From a virus: a stretch of 46,503 nt of DNA. This document shows, in pieces, positions 17,893 through 25,893 of the stretch. Both the position numbers and the translations under genes were made by a program. The stretch covers positions 1-46,503 of the IMG/VR virus record IMGVR_UViG_3300037316_000092; one strand, written 5' to 3'. The stretch's first letter is position 1; each line of letters starts with the position of its first letter. The notes below the pieces were generated by a model that searched no databases, was not told where the DNA came from, and saw only the letters and a list, made by a program, of their open reading frames with translations.

Positions 17893-20800
17893 TTAGTATT
17901 TGCGGCCTGAAAACGCTGCATCGAGTTCTGACTGAAAATCACCTGTTGAGCCTGGTGCTGAATATGTTTCACCAGTTCCAATTAGTCCTACTTGTGGAAT
18001 AACTGATGCTTCTTTACGAAGAGAAACGGGGGCTGACTTTGCGACAACTCGTTTCATACTATCAAATGCCTCATCATTCCATTGCATTATTTCGTCAACC
18101 TGAGCGCTAACTGATGTTCTATCATCTGTTATGATCCCACGTCGTACCATATCATTTGCAAGTTCGAATGCTCTTGCAACTTTAACTTTGTAGGATTTCA
18201 TTTCTTCATCAGCTTTTGCTTTCATTGTTTCGGTTGTAAGAAGCTTCGCAAACTCAGAACCTTCTTTACCAGCTTGTCCATAATATTGTTTCCAATATTT
18301 AACAACTTCTGGATCGAGACCCTGTGATATTAGTGAGTCAAGTTCATCTTTCGAAACTTTACCCTCTGAAATTAGAGTATTGAGTCTCTCGGCTTCTTTG
18401 CGAACTTTTGGTTCTGCTCGTGCAACTTCGAGATCATGCTTGTGTTGTTCTTCAAGTGTTTCAACAAGCCCAAGACTATCAGATGGTTTTACGTCAAGTT
18501 GTGTTTGACCATCAGAAAGTTTATCAGCCTCATCTAACATGTCTGTGTATTTAATGCTCTCTGCTGTTTGCACTTCTCCATCCTCCTCTTTGCCGGTTGC
18601 ATCAGCCGCGAGTTTTGCCCGATAAGCTGAACGACCTTGTTTGGTTGTTAAATCGAATTGTGCCATTTTTTCTGGTACAGCTGTTGCGCCAGATGGAATT
18701 GAACTGCCAGGTGGAAGCTCTATCATTGTATCATTCATATCAGCGACATCTCCTTCGTCGTGAAGTGGGTGATCATGGTGATCTAGACCGTCATCTTCTC
18801 CGAAATCTAGTTCTTGTTCTGGATCTAACATATCCTCTCCACCTTCTTCATCGAAATCATCGCTAACACCGGGGCCGTCGCCATCTGCCATATGAAGGTT
18901 CTCGTCACCAAGACCATCAATTGCAAAATCATTATCTACGTCGGCAGAAAACATATCATCTGCATCATTTTCGTCTTCGTCAGCTTTTTCTTCTGATTTT
19001 TTCGATGACTTTGATTTATCTTCTTTGGAATCTTTTTCATCTTCTTTTGATTTCTTTGCCTTTTTACGAGCATCATTCTCATCTGCAAATGTGTCTTGTG
19101 CCTCTTCTGCTCTTTTAACAAGACCAGCAGTTCCGCGTGTATATTTGCCAAATGCCTTCATTAGACCTTCGCCATCTGCAACTGCCTTTTTTGCATCTTC
19201 AAATGCGTCTTCAACAATTGTATCTACATAATCTTTGTTGACTGTGTTATTAGTTTCAACAACTGATGCTATTAAATCTAGTTCTTCTGCATGTTCGCGA
19301 AGTTCTGATAGAGATTTCTTTGCACCTGATAGTAATGCAGAATTTAGCTCTTTTCTCATCTTGTATAGTGGTGCCAATGTATCACTTGCAGCTTTTGGCA
19401 TTGCCTCTAGACCCTCTTCCATATCTCCCATTTGAGACTGTTCGCCTGTTAATGAACGAACTGCCTCAAGTAGATCAGAAGAAAGATCACGAACTTTTTC
19501 TGCTAATTTATTTGCGGCTTCTTTTGGATCGCCTTTGCCACCCTCATCTTCTGGTGCTGGTTCTGACATATTATCATTGGCTGGAGGAGCGCCCATATCT
19601 GGCATTGCTGGAGCTGGACCTGCTCCACCTGCGTCTGCTGGAGCCCCTGGTGTTGCAGCTGGGCCTGCAACCGCTTGGCCTTTTTTGTATGTTAAGGCTG
19701 CCTGTGAAAGACCGTTTGTGCGTATTCTATCTAGCATTTTTGATCCGAAATCCCTTGTTGCAATTACATCAAAAAGGACTTCACTTCGTCCGCCTGAAAT
19801 CTCATCAACTGAAGCTGTGAATACAAGTTTCTCACCTGCATCGTTTTTAGCATATACCTGCCATGCACTTTCACCTAGATTATCGGTGCCATCAACATTT
19901 GCTACACGAACAAAACGTGCTTTTAGAGAAGCTCGTTGTAGAAGTTTTTTACGTGCTAATTCATCTTTTTGATCAGCCGAAAGTGGTGATGGATGTAAAC
20001 CTTCGACATCGCCAACTCCTGGAAATGGTTTTTGTCCAACCATTTGTTTGTCTTCTTTTTCGCGAAGTTCTTCATTTAGGCCGTCAACTGGATACTTTTG
20101 TTTTCCTGGCGTAGGCTCATTAACTCCACCACCACCTTGAAAATATGCCTCTTTTTGATTCATTATGGTCTCCTTGGCTTTTTGTAATGCTGCAGCTCTT
20201 CGCATAGAACGTTCCTCTTGTTCGGCACGTGCTAACATCTTTTTGCGTTCAAGTTCATCTTTTTGATCAGCTGATTCTGGGCTTGGATGCAGACCGTCGA
20301 CAGCTCCTACATCGGGGAAAGGTTTTTCACCAACCATATGCTTGTCTTTTGACCGCATATCTACATTCTTCGGGTCGACGGGATACTTTACTTGACCTGG
20401 TGTTGGTTCGTTTACGCCGCCGCCACCTTGAAAGTAAGCTTCTTTGTTCATATTATCCTTAGTCATAGTTTCCTCTTTGTTCCTGTGTAGTTTGTAAAGA
20501 CTGCTTTCCATATTACGGAGCCGCACTTCCAATGCTGCTCTCAAATTCTTCACTTCATTTATCAATGCATCATTATTACTATCTGACGCAAGTCTTTCTG
20601 GAATATTTAATCCAACTGAATTTTGATCTACTTCATCGGTTGGTGTATTATATCTACCGGATGACATACCATAGGGGGCGTCTGCATCTTGTTTGTCAGT
20701 ATTTTCTTCAACTATCTCTTTAAGCTCTGCAAGTTTTTCGTTTGCTTTTTCCAAGTCTTCTTCTAACTGTTCCAATCTCTGTATTTGGTCTGCCTCTAAA

Positions 20801-21621
20801 TTAGTAGCGTCCGCCAAAATAGTTAACTCTTGTTCCTTTGCTGCTAAATGATTATTGACAGTATTGGCTGCGGCAATAATGGTTCGTATCTTTGCTTGTG
20901 GGTCTGCCCCGTTAACAACAATAGAAAGTTCAATTGGTTGTAAGTCTACATTAATTTCACCATAGCATGATTTTGATCGCATATGGGAACAAAAGTCATT
21001 CTCTGTTTTAGCAACAGTTCCACAATCTGAGCAAATAGCTTTTCCTACTGCCGTACCCATTGATACACAAGTTGAGTATCCGAGAGAGACTTTCTTAGCA
21101 AGATCGGGATATGTTACCTTATCTAATGCACATAGTCCAATCACGCGTTTTAGAGAGCGATCATAATATGTATCTAAAATTATTCCTCTTATAGCCTCTA
21201 CTGATGATGATTTATGATCTACACATAATGGTCTTCCAACCCACTTTTTATAAGCTTTTAGCAATTCTTCTTCTGGGAATATGTCTCCATTAGAATTTTT
21301 ATATGGTCGCAAATTTACATCGCTGCATACCCATTTCCAAGACTCGCCTTTTTTCTCCCAATTAGAAACTACTGGTTCTCCACGTGATGTGAGTTTTGGA
21401 GTTCCATCAGCGTTTACTAATGCTGCTTCGGCGCTATGCATGAAGACTGCTGAAAAATATAAAAATTCATCTGCTTTTGGCGCAATCCTTTTTAATGACC
21501 CTGCAATTTTTCTAAACCGTTCCTCTATAACTGGATCGGCAAAAACTGAATCAACTGATTGAATATTATTAGATCCAATAACTTCTGTTTCTCCAATTTT
21601 TATAAATCCAGTAGTAAGCAT
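17893..21621 (-). CDS. Prohead maturation protease fused to large scaffold region
   Basis: A 1242-residue polyprotein. Residues 1-240 resemble a head maturation serine protease: VDHKS with His136, and SLGYSTCVS (179-187) supplying the likely Ser. A CxxC/CxH zinc-finger-like insert follows (C197, C200, C211, H213). Residues 255-310 are coiled coil. Residues 394-563 contain two copies of a roughly 73-residue repeat beginning EAYFQGGGG. Residues 625-690 are Ala/Pro-rich, followed by helices, a very acidic segment (about 870-1000) and a helical C-terminus. Fusion of protease and scaffold is known in herpesvirus and some phage heads, where the protein is cut during maturation. The size is far above usual proteases of about 200 residues. 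Protease assignment is by motif and by position between portal and capsid genes. Confidence 0.75.
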   Translation of the reverse strand: MLTTGFIKIGETEVIGSNNIQSVDSVFADPVIEERFRKIAGSLKRIAPKADEFLYFSAVFMHSAEAALVNADGTPKLTSRGEPVVSNWEKKGESWKWVCSDVNLRPYKNSNGDIFPEEELLKAYKKWVGRPLCVDHKSSSVEAIRGIILDTYYDRSLKRVIGLCALDKVTYPDLAKKVSLGYSTCVSMGTAVGKAICSDCGTVAKTENDFCSHMRSKSCYGEINVDLQPIELSIVVNGADPQAKIRTIIAAANTVNNHLAAKEQELTILADATNLEADQIQRLEQLEEDLEKANEKLAELKEIVEENTDKQDADAPYGMSSGRYNTPTDEVDQNSVGLNIPERLASDSNNDALINEVKNLRAALEVRLRNMESSLYKLHRNKEETMTKDNMNKEAYFQGGGGVNEPTPGQVKYPVDPKNVDMRSKDKHMVGEKPFPDVGAVDGLHPSPESADQKDELERKKMLARAEQEERSMRRAAALQKAKETIMNQKEAYFQGGGGVNEPTPGKQKYPVDGLNEELREKEDKQMVGQKPFPGVGDVEGLHPSPLSADQKDELARKKLLQRASLKARFVRVANVDGTDNLGESAWQVYAKNDAGEKLVFTASVDEISGGRSEVLFDVIATRDFGSKMLDRIRTNGLSQAALTYKKGQAVAGPAATPGAPADAGGAGPAPAMPDMGAPPANDNMSEPAPEDEGGKGDPKEAANKLAEKVRDLSSDLLEAVRSLTGEQSQMGDMEEGLEAMPKAASDTLAPLYKMRKELNSALLSGAKKSLSELREHAEELDLIASVVETNNTVNKDYVDTIVEDAFEDAKKAVADGEGLMKAFGKYTRGTAGLVKRAEEAQDTFADENDARKKAKKSKEDEKDSKEDKSKSSKKSEEKADEDENDADDMFSADVDNDFAIDGLGDENLHMADGDGPGVSDDFDEEGGEDMLDPEQELDFGEDDGLDHHDHPLHDEGDVADMNDTMIELPPGSSIPSGATAVPEKMAQFDLTTKQGRSAYRAKLAADATGKEEDGEVQTAESIKYTDMLDEADKLSDGQTQLDVKPSDSLGLVETLEEQHKHDLEVARAEPKVRKEAERLNTLISEGKVSKDELDSLISQGLDPEVVKYWKQYYGQAGKEGSEFAKLLTTETMKAKADEEMKSYKVKVARAFELANDMVRRGIITDDRTSVSAQVDEIMQWNDEAFDSMKRVVAKSAPVSLRKEASVIPQVGLIGTGETYSAPGSTGDFQSELDAAFSGRKY
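19933..20442 (-). repeat. Tandem protein repeat in the scaffold region
   Basis: Two units (20442-20224 and 20151-19933) encode closely similar segments, each starting EAYFQGGGGVNEPTPG and ending GLHPSP.SADQKDEL, 97 codons apart. They differ at many codons, so the duplication is not recent. Confidence 0.85.
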
Positions 21622-21786
21622 TTATTTTATCTCCAACTCTTTATTAACTTTTATTGTAGCTTTCTTATGCTTACTTTTTACTGATTTAATAACAGCTTTA
21701 AGTGATATGGCAGTTTCTTCATCACTTATTTCGCCAGCCACTACGATAGTCGTTATTGGATTTGGATCACCAACTTTTATGAACAT
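21622..21786 (-). CDS. Small 54-aa protein upstream of the protease/scaffold
   Basis: An ATG at 21786 with GGAG five bases upstream opens a 54-codon frame whose TAA directly abuts the ATG of the protease/scaffold gene, suggesting translational coupling. The sequence (MFIKVGDPNPITTIVVAGEI and a Lys-rich C-terminus ending NKELEIK) looks like a small mixed beta/alpha protein. I know no family. Tight spacing and a good ribosome site make it likely real. Confidence 0.68.
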   Translation of the reverse strand: MFIKVGDPNPITTIVVAGEISDEETAISLKAVIKSVKSKHKKATIKVNKELEIK

Positions 21787-21861
21787 ATTTTCTCCGAGTA
21801 TTACTTGTATGCTTAATTATTGCTAAATTAATATTATTGTGATTAACCAATATTACTTATG

Positions 21862-22092
21862 CTATGATATTGATATTAATGATGTTGGCTGTATTGTTTG
21901 GCTTATACAACTTATATTTGGATAATATATAAATGGTTGATATGGAATTATTTGAGGTATAAGTGGATTAATATATGGAGTAGGTATATATTGTGTTGAC
22001 TGTAGTTCTGTTGGTTTACAATCACAATAGTCAATATGAGGAGCGCATACTTTATTGCACCGAATACATATCCAACTTATTTTATTATTCAT
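21862..22092 (-). CDS. Small zinc-ribbon protein (76 aa)
   Basis: I place the start at 22092 (MNNKISWICIRC), eight bases behind GAGGA; a longer frame to 22107 lacks a site. CIRCNKVCAPHIDYCDC is a compact cysteine cluster of the zinc-ribbon kind. The C-terminal half is Pro/Tyr/Ile-rich (YIPTPYINPLIPQIIPYQP). It overlaps the end of the preceding gene by eight bases. The function is unknown; metal binding is inferred. Confidence 0.6.
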   Translation of the reverse strand: MNNKISWICIRCNKVCAPHIDYCDCKPTELQSTQYIPTPYINPLIPQIIPYQPFIYYPNISCISQTIQPTSLISIS

Positions 22093-22729
22093 TTTGTTTG
22101 TCCTCATTTTTTAATTTGGAATTGCGCTCTTCTACTAATTTTATAGATTGTGGAATTTGTTTTTCTACTTTTTTACCTATTTCCTCGCTTACCGAGTCTG
22201 TCCAATTTTTTGCTAGTATATTTTCTTGTACATGAGTTTGTATTCTTTCGCTAATAATTTGTTTTGTTTGTGCAACTTCTTTTTTTATTGCTTCTACACC
22301 CTTAACTACTGCCGGGGCAAACTCTTTCGATTTCAAATCAGAAAAAATATCTATGAAATTATTAACACTTTTTTCTAAATCTCCAATAGAAGAAACAAAA
22401 CTTTTCTGTAATTTAATAATTTGAGTGTCTGCACTAAATGGCTGCATAAGTAAAAAACACTTAAATGCTTGTTTCTTAAACACATTAAAATTATCAGCTA
22501 CTTTATCACGAAAACGTCTTAGGGCAGCGCGGGCCTTAAAAGTTTGCTCTGGTGAAACATTTGAGTTATCTTTAAATGGTACATATATTAGCGATATATG
22601 CTCATCACAAAAATCTAATATTTTTATTAGGTGATCAAAATACGCAATCATTTTAGTGGCTTGAATTTTTTCTTCACCAGACACCTCATATGAAAGTTGA
22701 ATTCCAAGTGATTTTTTGCGTTTATTCAC
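22085..22729 (-). CDS. Helical head-module protein, unknown
   Basis: The 214-residue, largely helical protein starts with GTG behind AAAGGA. The perfect 12-base AT motif lies twelve bases upstream of its start. Its C-terminal half (residues 120-214) is coiled-coil-like and Lys/Glu-rich. It has no motif that I can assign. Position between the phosphatase and the protease/scaffold suggests a virion assembly role. Confidence 0.6.
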   Translation of the reverse strand: MNKRKKSLGIQLSYEVSGEEKIQATKMIAYFDHLIKILDFCDEHISLIYVPFKDNSNVSPEQTFKARAALRRFRDKVADNFNVFKKQAFKCFLLMQPFSADTQIIKLQKSFVSSIGDLEKSVNNFIDIFSDLKSKEFAPAVVKGVEAIKKEVAQTKQIISERIQTHVQENILAKNWTDSVSEEIGKKVEKQIPQSIKLVEERNSKLKNEDKQNE

Positions 22730-22740
22730 ATTTCCTTTAC

Positions 22741-22752
22741 TATCTATATATC
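22741..22752 (-). promoter_or_regulatory. 12-base AT motif GATATATAGATA, candidate late promoter
   Basis: The exact 12-mer on the minus strand lies 12 bases before the GTG start at 22729. Identical copies precede the portal gene and the small lipoprotein gene. Confidence 0.5.
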
Positions 22753-22767
22753 GTTTTATTGCGATTT

Positions 22768-23538
22768 TTAAATGAACCCGCCGCCAACCATAGATGGGCC
22801 AGCACCATTTATTCCTTGTGTATTTTGATCATATTGTCCAACGCCAGGCATTTCATTATTTTCTCTATCATCATTTAACGAGCTATCATCTAGTCCATAA
22901 TCCTGTCTACTCTGATATTGTTCTGGAAACCCCTGATCGATCTTGCCATATGGATATGCTCGTGTACGGTAATCCTCAAGCGGACTCCATGATAACTGGC
23001 TTTCATAATCACTGCTTCCATAAATACCTGGTTCATCACGTTCATTAGACACAATATCATATGCATTGTTAACATCTTGTTTTACTTTTTCTTTGCATCC
23101 ACAAGCGTCTTTCATTATTTTCATATACATCCTTACAACTCCGGGGCCGACACCAATACCAAATCCAAATTTCTTTGCCTCTTTTAATGCTTTGCCACAG
23201 CTCCAACCGTCTTCTTCTATTCTATATAATGCAATTGCTAAACCAGTACGATCTTTACCAGCTCTACAATGTATAAATGTTGGGCCATCATCAAATAATT
23301 TTGGTATATCTTGGCTTAAAAACCTAACAAGAGATGCTTTTTTTCCTACTGTTATTGGAAGCATAATGTGTTTTATACCAAGCAATTTACAAGCTCTAGA
23401 TATTCTACTACCAGATATTTCATCTAGACTGATTATTTTTTTAATGCCGTATTTATGTTTTAGCATTTCTACATCTTTTATACTTGGAGCTCCACCCCTG
23501 AAAATGCCAGGTTTAACACGCGCGAAATTCTGAATCAT
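22768..23538 (-). CDS. Dual-specificity / tyrosine phosphatase-like protein
   Basis: In this 256-residue protein, residues 8-110 match the cysteine phosphatase fold. GIFRGGAPS opens the domain and FIHCRAGKDRTGLA carries the CX5R loop, with nucleophile Cys91 and Arg97, both present. Family members hydrolyse phosphotyrosine or phosphoserine/threonine, or other phosphoesters. The C-terminal half (about 160-256) is polar, Tyr/Gly/Asn-rich and disordered, ending in a Gly-rich tail. It overlaps the upstream gene by four bases, so it is co-expressed with head genes. Its substrate is unknown; it could act in the virion or on a host signalling target. Confidence 0.82.
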   Translation of the reverse strand: MIQNFARVKPGIFRGGAPSIKDVEMLKHKYGIKKIISLDEISGSRISRACKLLGIKHIMLPITVGKKASLVRFLSQDIPKLFDDGPTFIHCRAGKDRTGLAIALYRIEEDGWSCGKALKEAKKFGFGIGVGPGVVRMYMKIMKDACGCKEKVKQDVNNAYDIVSNERDEPGIYGSSDYESQLSWSPLEDYRTRAYPYGKIDQGFPEQYQSRQDYGLDDSSLNDDRENNEMPGVGQYDQNTQGINGAGPSMVGGGFI

Positions 23539-24092
23539 AAATACCTCGCAATACTATTTAAAACTGCGCGTATATATTGTGGCGAGTGTTCTAGTAGAAT
23601 TGTTTTTAATAGCCCAATAGAATGGCCTAGTGCCGCGGACGGTGGTGTTTTTTTTCCTGAGATTTCATATTCATTTAGATAGTATATTTTTTTTCTTAAA
23701 TTCTCAATTGACTTTTGCCTCCGGACAGGTGATATACGCTTAACAAGGAACCTAACCAAATCAGCTAAATATTTCCCCGCATAGTTTGCGTCTCCCAAAT
23801 CAATAGCTGCACCAATTTTTTTCATTGCCTCCTTATCGTCTTCAAATGAAATACATTTTAATGCTTCCGATAAAACGTTTTCTGGCTCTTCAGAACCTGT
23901 AAGTAGTGCAGCATCAAAAAGAGACTTAAACTCTTTCTGGAACTTTTTAACAACATCATCGTCATAATTCTTTCGTAGGTCGCGCATAGTTGATGAATAG
24001 CTATCTTCATTTGCTATTTTAACAACAGCTTTCATTCCACAAATGTTATCGAAGTCTTGTGCATATGATAATAATTTTGATACGTTAACCAT
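23535..24092 (-). CDS. Helical protein of unknown function
   Basis: A 185-residue helical protein overlapping its neighbours by four and eight bases. The N-terminal part (LRKNYDDDVVKKFQKEFKSL) is charged, and the C-terminal part is basic and hydrophobic (YLADLVRFLVKRISPVRRQK). No motif is recognised. Its place in the transglycosylase-phosphatase run implies a virion or assembly protein. Confidence 0.6.
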   Translation of the reverse strand: MVNVSKLLSYAQDFDNICGMKAVVKIANEDSYSSTMRDLRKNYDDDVVKKFQKEFKSLFDAALLTGSEEPENVLSEALKCISFEDDKEAMKKIGAAIDLGDANYAGKYLADLVRFLVKRISPVRRQKSIENLRKKIYYLNEYEISGKKTPPSAALGHSIGLLKTILLEHSPQYIRAVLNSIARYL

Positions 24093-24504
24093 CTGCTTTT
24101 CCGGCCAAAATTAGCTTTCTAACTATAATTGCATGTTTAGAATGTAAAAATATATCCGATAACGATCCTTTACCATTTACTTCTGATATTGCTCGTATTT
24201 GGAAAAAATTTATATATACACGGTTTTCTATCTTAAGTTGTTTAGATATTGAATCAAAATAGTAGCAGTCTAATATAATGAACCTATCTAATACGTCAAT
24301 TAGTTTTCCGAATATACTACAATTTACTGGGACAGAGAAATCATCGAAGTTTATTGTTTCTGACTGGTCTCCAATATAAAATTCCAAAATTTTTCCCTTG
24401 TATTTTTGTAGTAGTAAATCAGACATTTTTTCCAGATTGTCTACGTTTCCATTAGTGAATGTCTCTAATGGGTTGTCTGGTTGCGTCTTATCTGGTTTAT
24501 ACAT
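24085..24504 (-). CDS. Small beta-rich protein of unknown function
   Basis: The 139-residue product has a probable five-stranded beta core (GKILEFYIGD, GKLIDVLDRFIILDCYYF, RVYINFFQIRAISEV), which could form a small barrel. I cannot name a family. It overlaps the transglycosylase stop by eight bases and the next gene by eight bases, consistent with a tightly coupled operon. Confidence 0.6.
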   Translation of the reverse strand: MYKPDKTQPDNPLETFTNGNVDNLEKMSDLLLQKYKGKILEFYIGDQSETINFDDFSVPVNCSIFGKLIDVLDRFIILDCYYFDSISKQLKIENRVYINFFQIRAISEVNGKGSLSDIFLHSKHAIIVRKLILAGKADG

Positions 24505-25891
24505 TTGATCCTTTTATAAATTTTAGATGGAACTTTCTATAATTAATATCAGATAACCTAATGCCCAATATTTGATACGACGGATTTTCATTTGCCACCA
24601 CAAACGAATATATTTTTATACCACCAATTGATTTTGTTGCATTTTCAAACACATTAGATATAGCTAAAATAAATTCTTTAATAACTTCTAATCCTATTTT
24701 TTCTTTGGCCGCAACTACACATTTGATTTCAACATTATTTCCATCTGTATATATTTCTGAATTTGCATCAATTTCTTCTTTTGCTGCTAATGAAAATATT
24801 CTTGCAAACTCTAACTTAGAAGAAAAATCACCATCTGAATCAATAGATATTATATATGCTGTATTTGGATATTGGATTCCATATTTACTTATTGACGCTT
24901 CCGATTGTGCATTACCAATTAGTCCGTCGATCATATGTTCTATTTTCTTAAAAAACGCTGACAACATACCGCCAGCCCCCTCTTGTTCATTATCTTGTGT
25001 TGGTATTCCATTTATTGACTGATCAAATTTAGCATATACTCCATTATTATTTAATGCTTTTTTCTTGCCTCCAACTATTTTTGCAATATCACTATACGTT
25101 ATTTTGCCATCATTATCTAAATCTAATCCTTCATTATCTTTATATTCTCTTGGATATTTTGCACTATCTACAATAACTGCATTCGGATCGCCACGCATTA
25201 CTGCCGGATCTGATAATGCAACTGGCCAAAAATTACCAATATATAATTGTGTTGCCGAATTAAATTTTCCTGTATGTTTTATATTCTGAAAATATCTTTC
25301 TATATATGGTAATTGCTCTTCACCAGACAACTTACCAAATTCATTGCTAGTTCCAGTCCATCCAACATTTTTTAGACTTGATGGCAGAAGTTGTGTTAAT
25401 CCTCTTGCAGAATATTCCTTGCCATTTTTATCATGTCCTATTATACTGGGATCTAATGCCGACTCTAAATACATAACCGCAAGCATATCTTTTGGGTTTA
25501 TACCAAGTCTATCACACATTTCATTTAGTTTAATATAAAAATTTGAACTTAACTTATTACTAGTTCCTGAATTATACGATACTCGCCGTGTCTCATTTGC
25601 AACAAGTTCATATAAACCTATGCCTGGATGTTTTTTTGGATTCTGTGAGTTGGAACCGTGAATTTGATATCTTGCTATATATTTGCGTCCCTCAAAATAT
25701 AATGGTATTTCGGAAGGCATTTGCCAATTTTCATCCACCGCACGAGATAATATTTTTTGTGCAATCCTACCGAGCTGTGTAGACACCTCGTTTGCAACCT
25801 GGTATCCTGCTGGCGGCGTATACATATCATTAGACTTACGAGGACTAGTAATATGATAATTAGAAACTTTGTATGCTTTTTTGACTGGCAT
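24497..25891 (-). CDS. Virion lytic transglycosylase with calcium-binding loop
   Basis: A 464-residue protein with an SLT-type lysozyme-like core at residues 115-225. The catalytic Glu143 lies in VMYLESALDPS, GLTQLLP (164-170) is the conserved second motif, and a helix with ATQLYIGNFWP follows. Such enzymes cleave the MurNAc-GlcNAc bond so the phage can pass through peptidoglycan. Residues 257-268 form a complete EF-hand/dockerin loop (DLDNDGKITYSD), so calcium may stabilise it. The C-terminal region (315-464) looks like a beta-rich assembly domain. It lies two bases from the 593-residue protein gene and is likely virion-borne, as no holin or signal peptide is seen. Confidence 0.82.
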   Translation of the reverse strand: MPVKKAYKVSNYHITSPRKSNDMYTPPAGYQVANEVSTQLGRIAQKILSRAVDENWQMPSEIPLYFEGRKYIARYQIHGSNSQNPKKHPGIGLYELVANETRRVSYNSGTSNKLSSNFYIKLNEMCDRLGINPKDMLAVMYLESALDPSIIGHDKNGKEYSARGLTQLLPSSLKNVGWTGTSNEFGKLSGEEQLPYIERYFQNIKHTGKFNSATQLYIGNFWPVALSDPAVMRGDPNAVIVDSAKYPREYKDNEGLDLDNDGKITYSDIAKIVGGKKKALNNNGVYAKFDQSINGIPTQDNEQEGAGGMLSAFFKKIEHMIDGLIGNAQSEASISKYGIQYPNTAYIISIDSDGDFSSKLEFARIFSLAAKEEIDANSEIYTDGNNVEIKCVVAAKEKIGLEVIKEFILAISNVFENATKSIGGIKIYSFVVANENPSYQILGIRLSDINYRKFHLKFIKGSNV

Positions 25892-25893
25892 AA

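Noticed and set aside
19933-20442. CRISPR-like or DNA repeat array
   Set aside because: The similarity is at protein level between two long units in a coding frame; there are no regularly spaced short repeats here or elsewhere.
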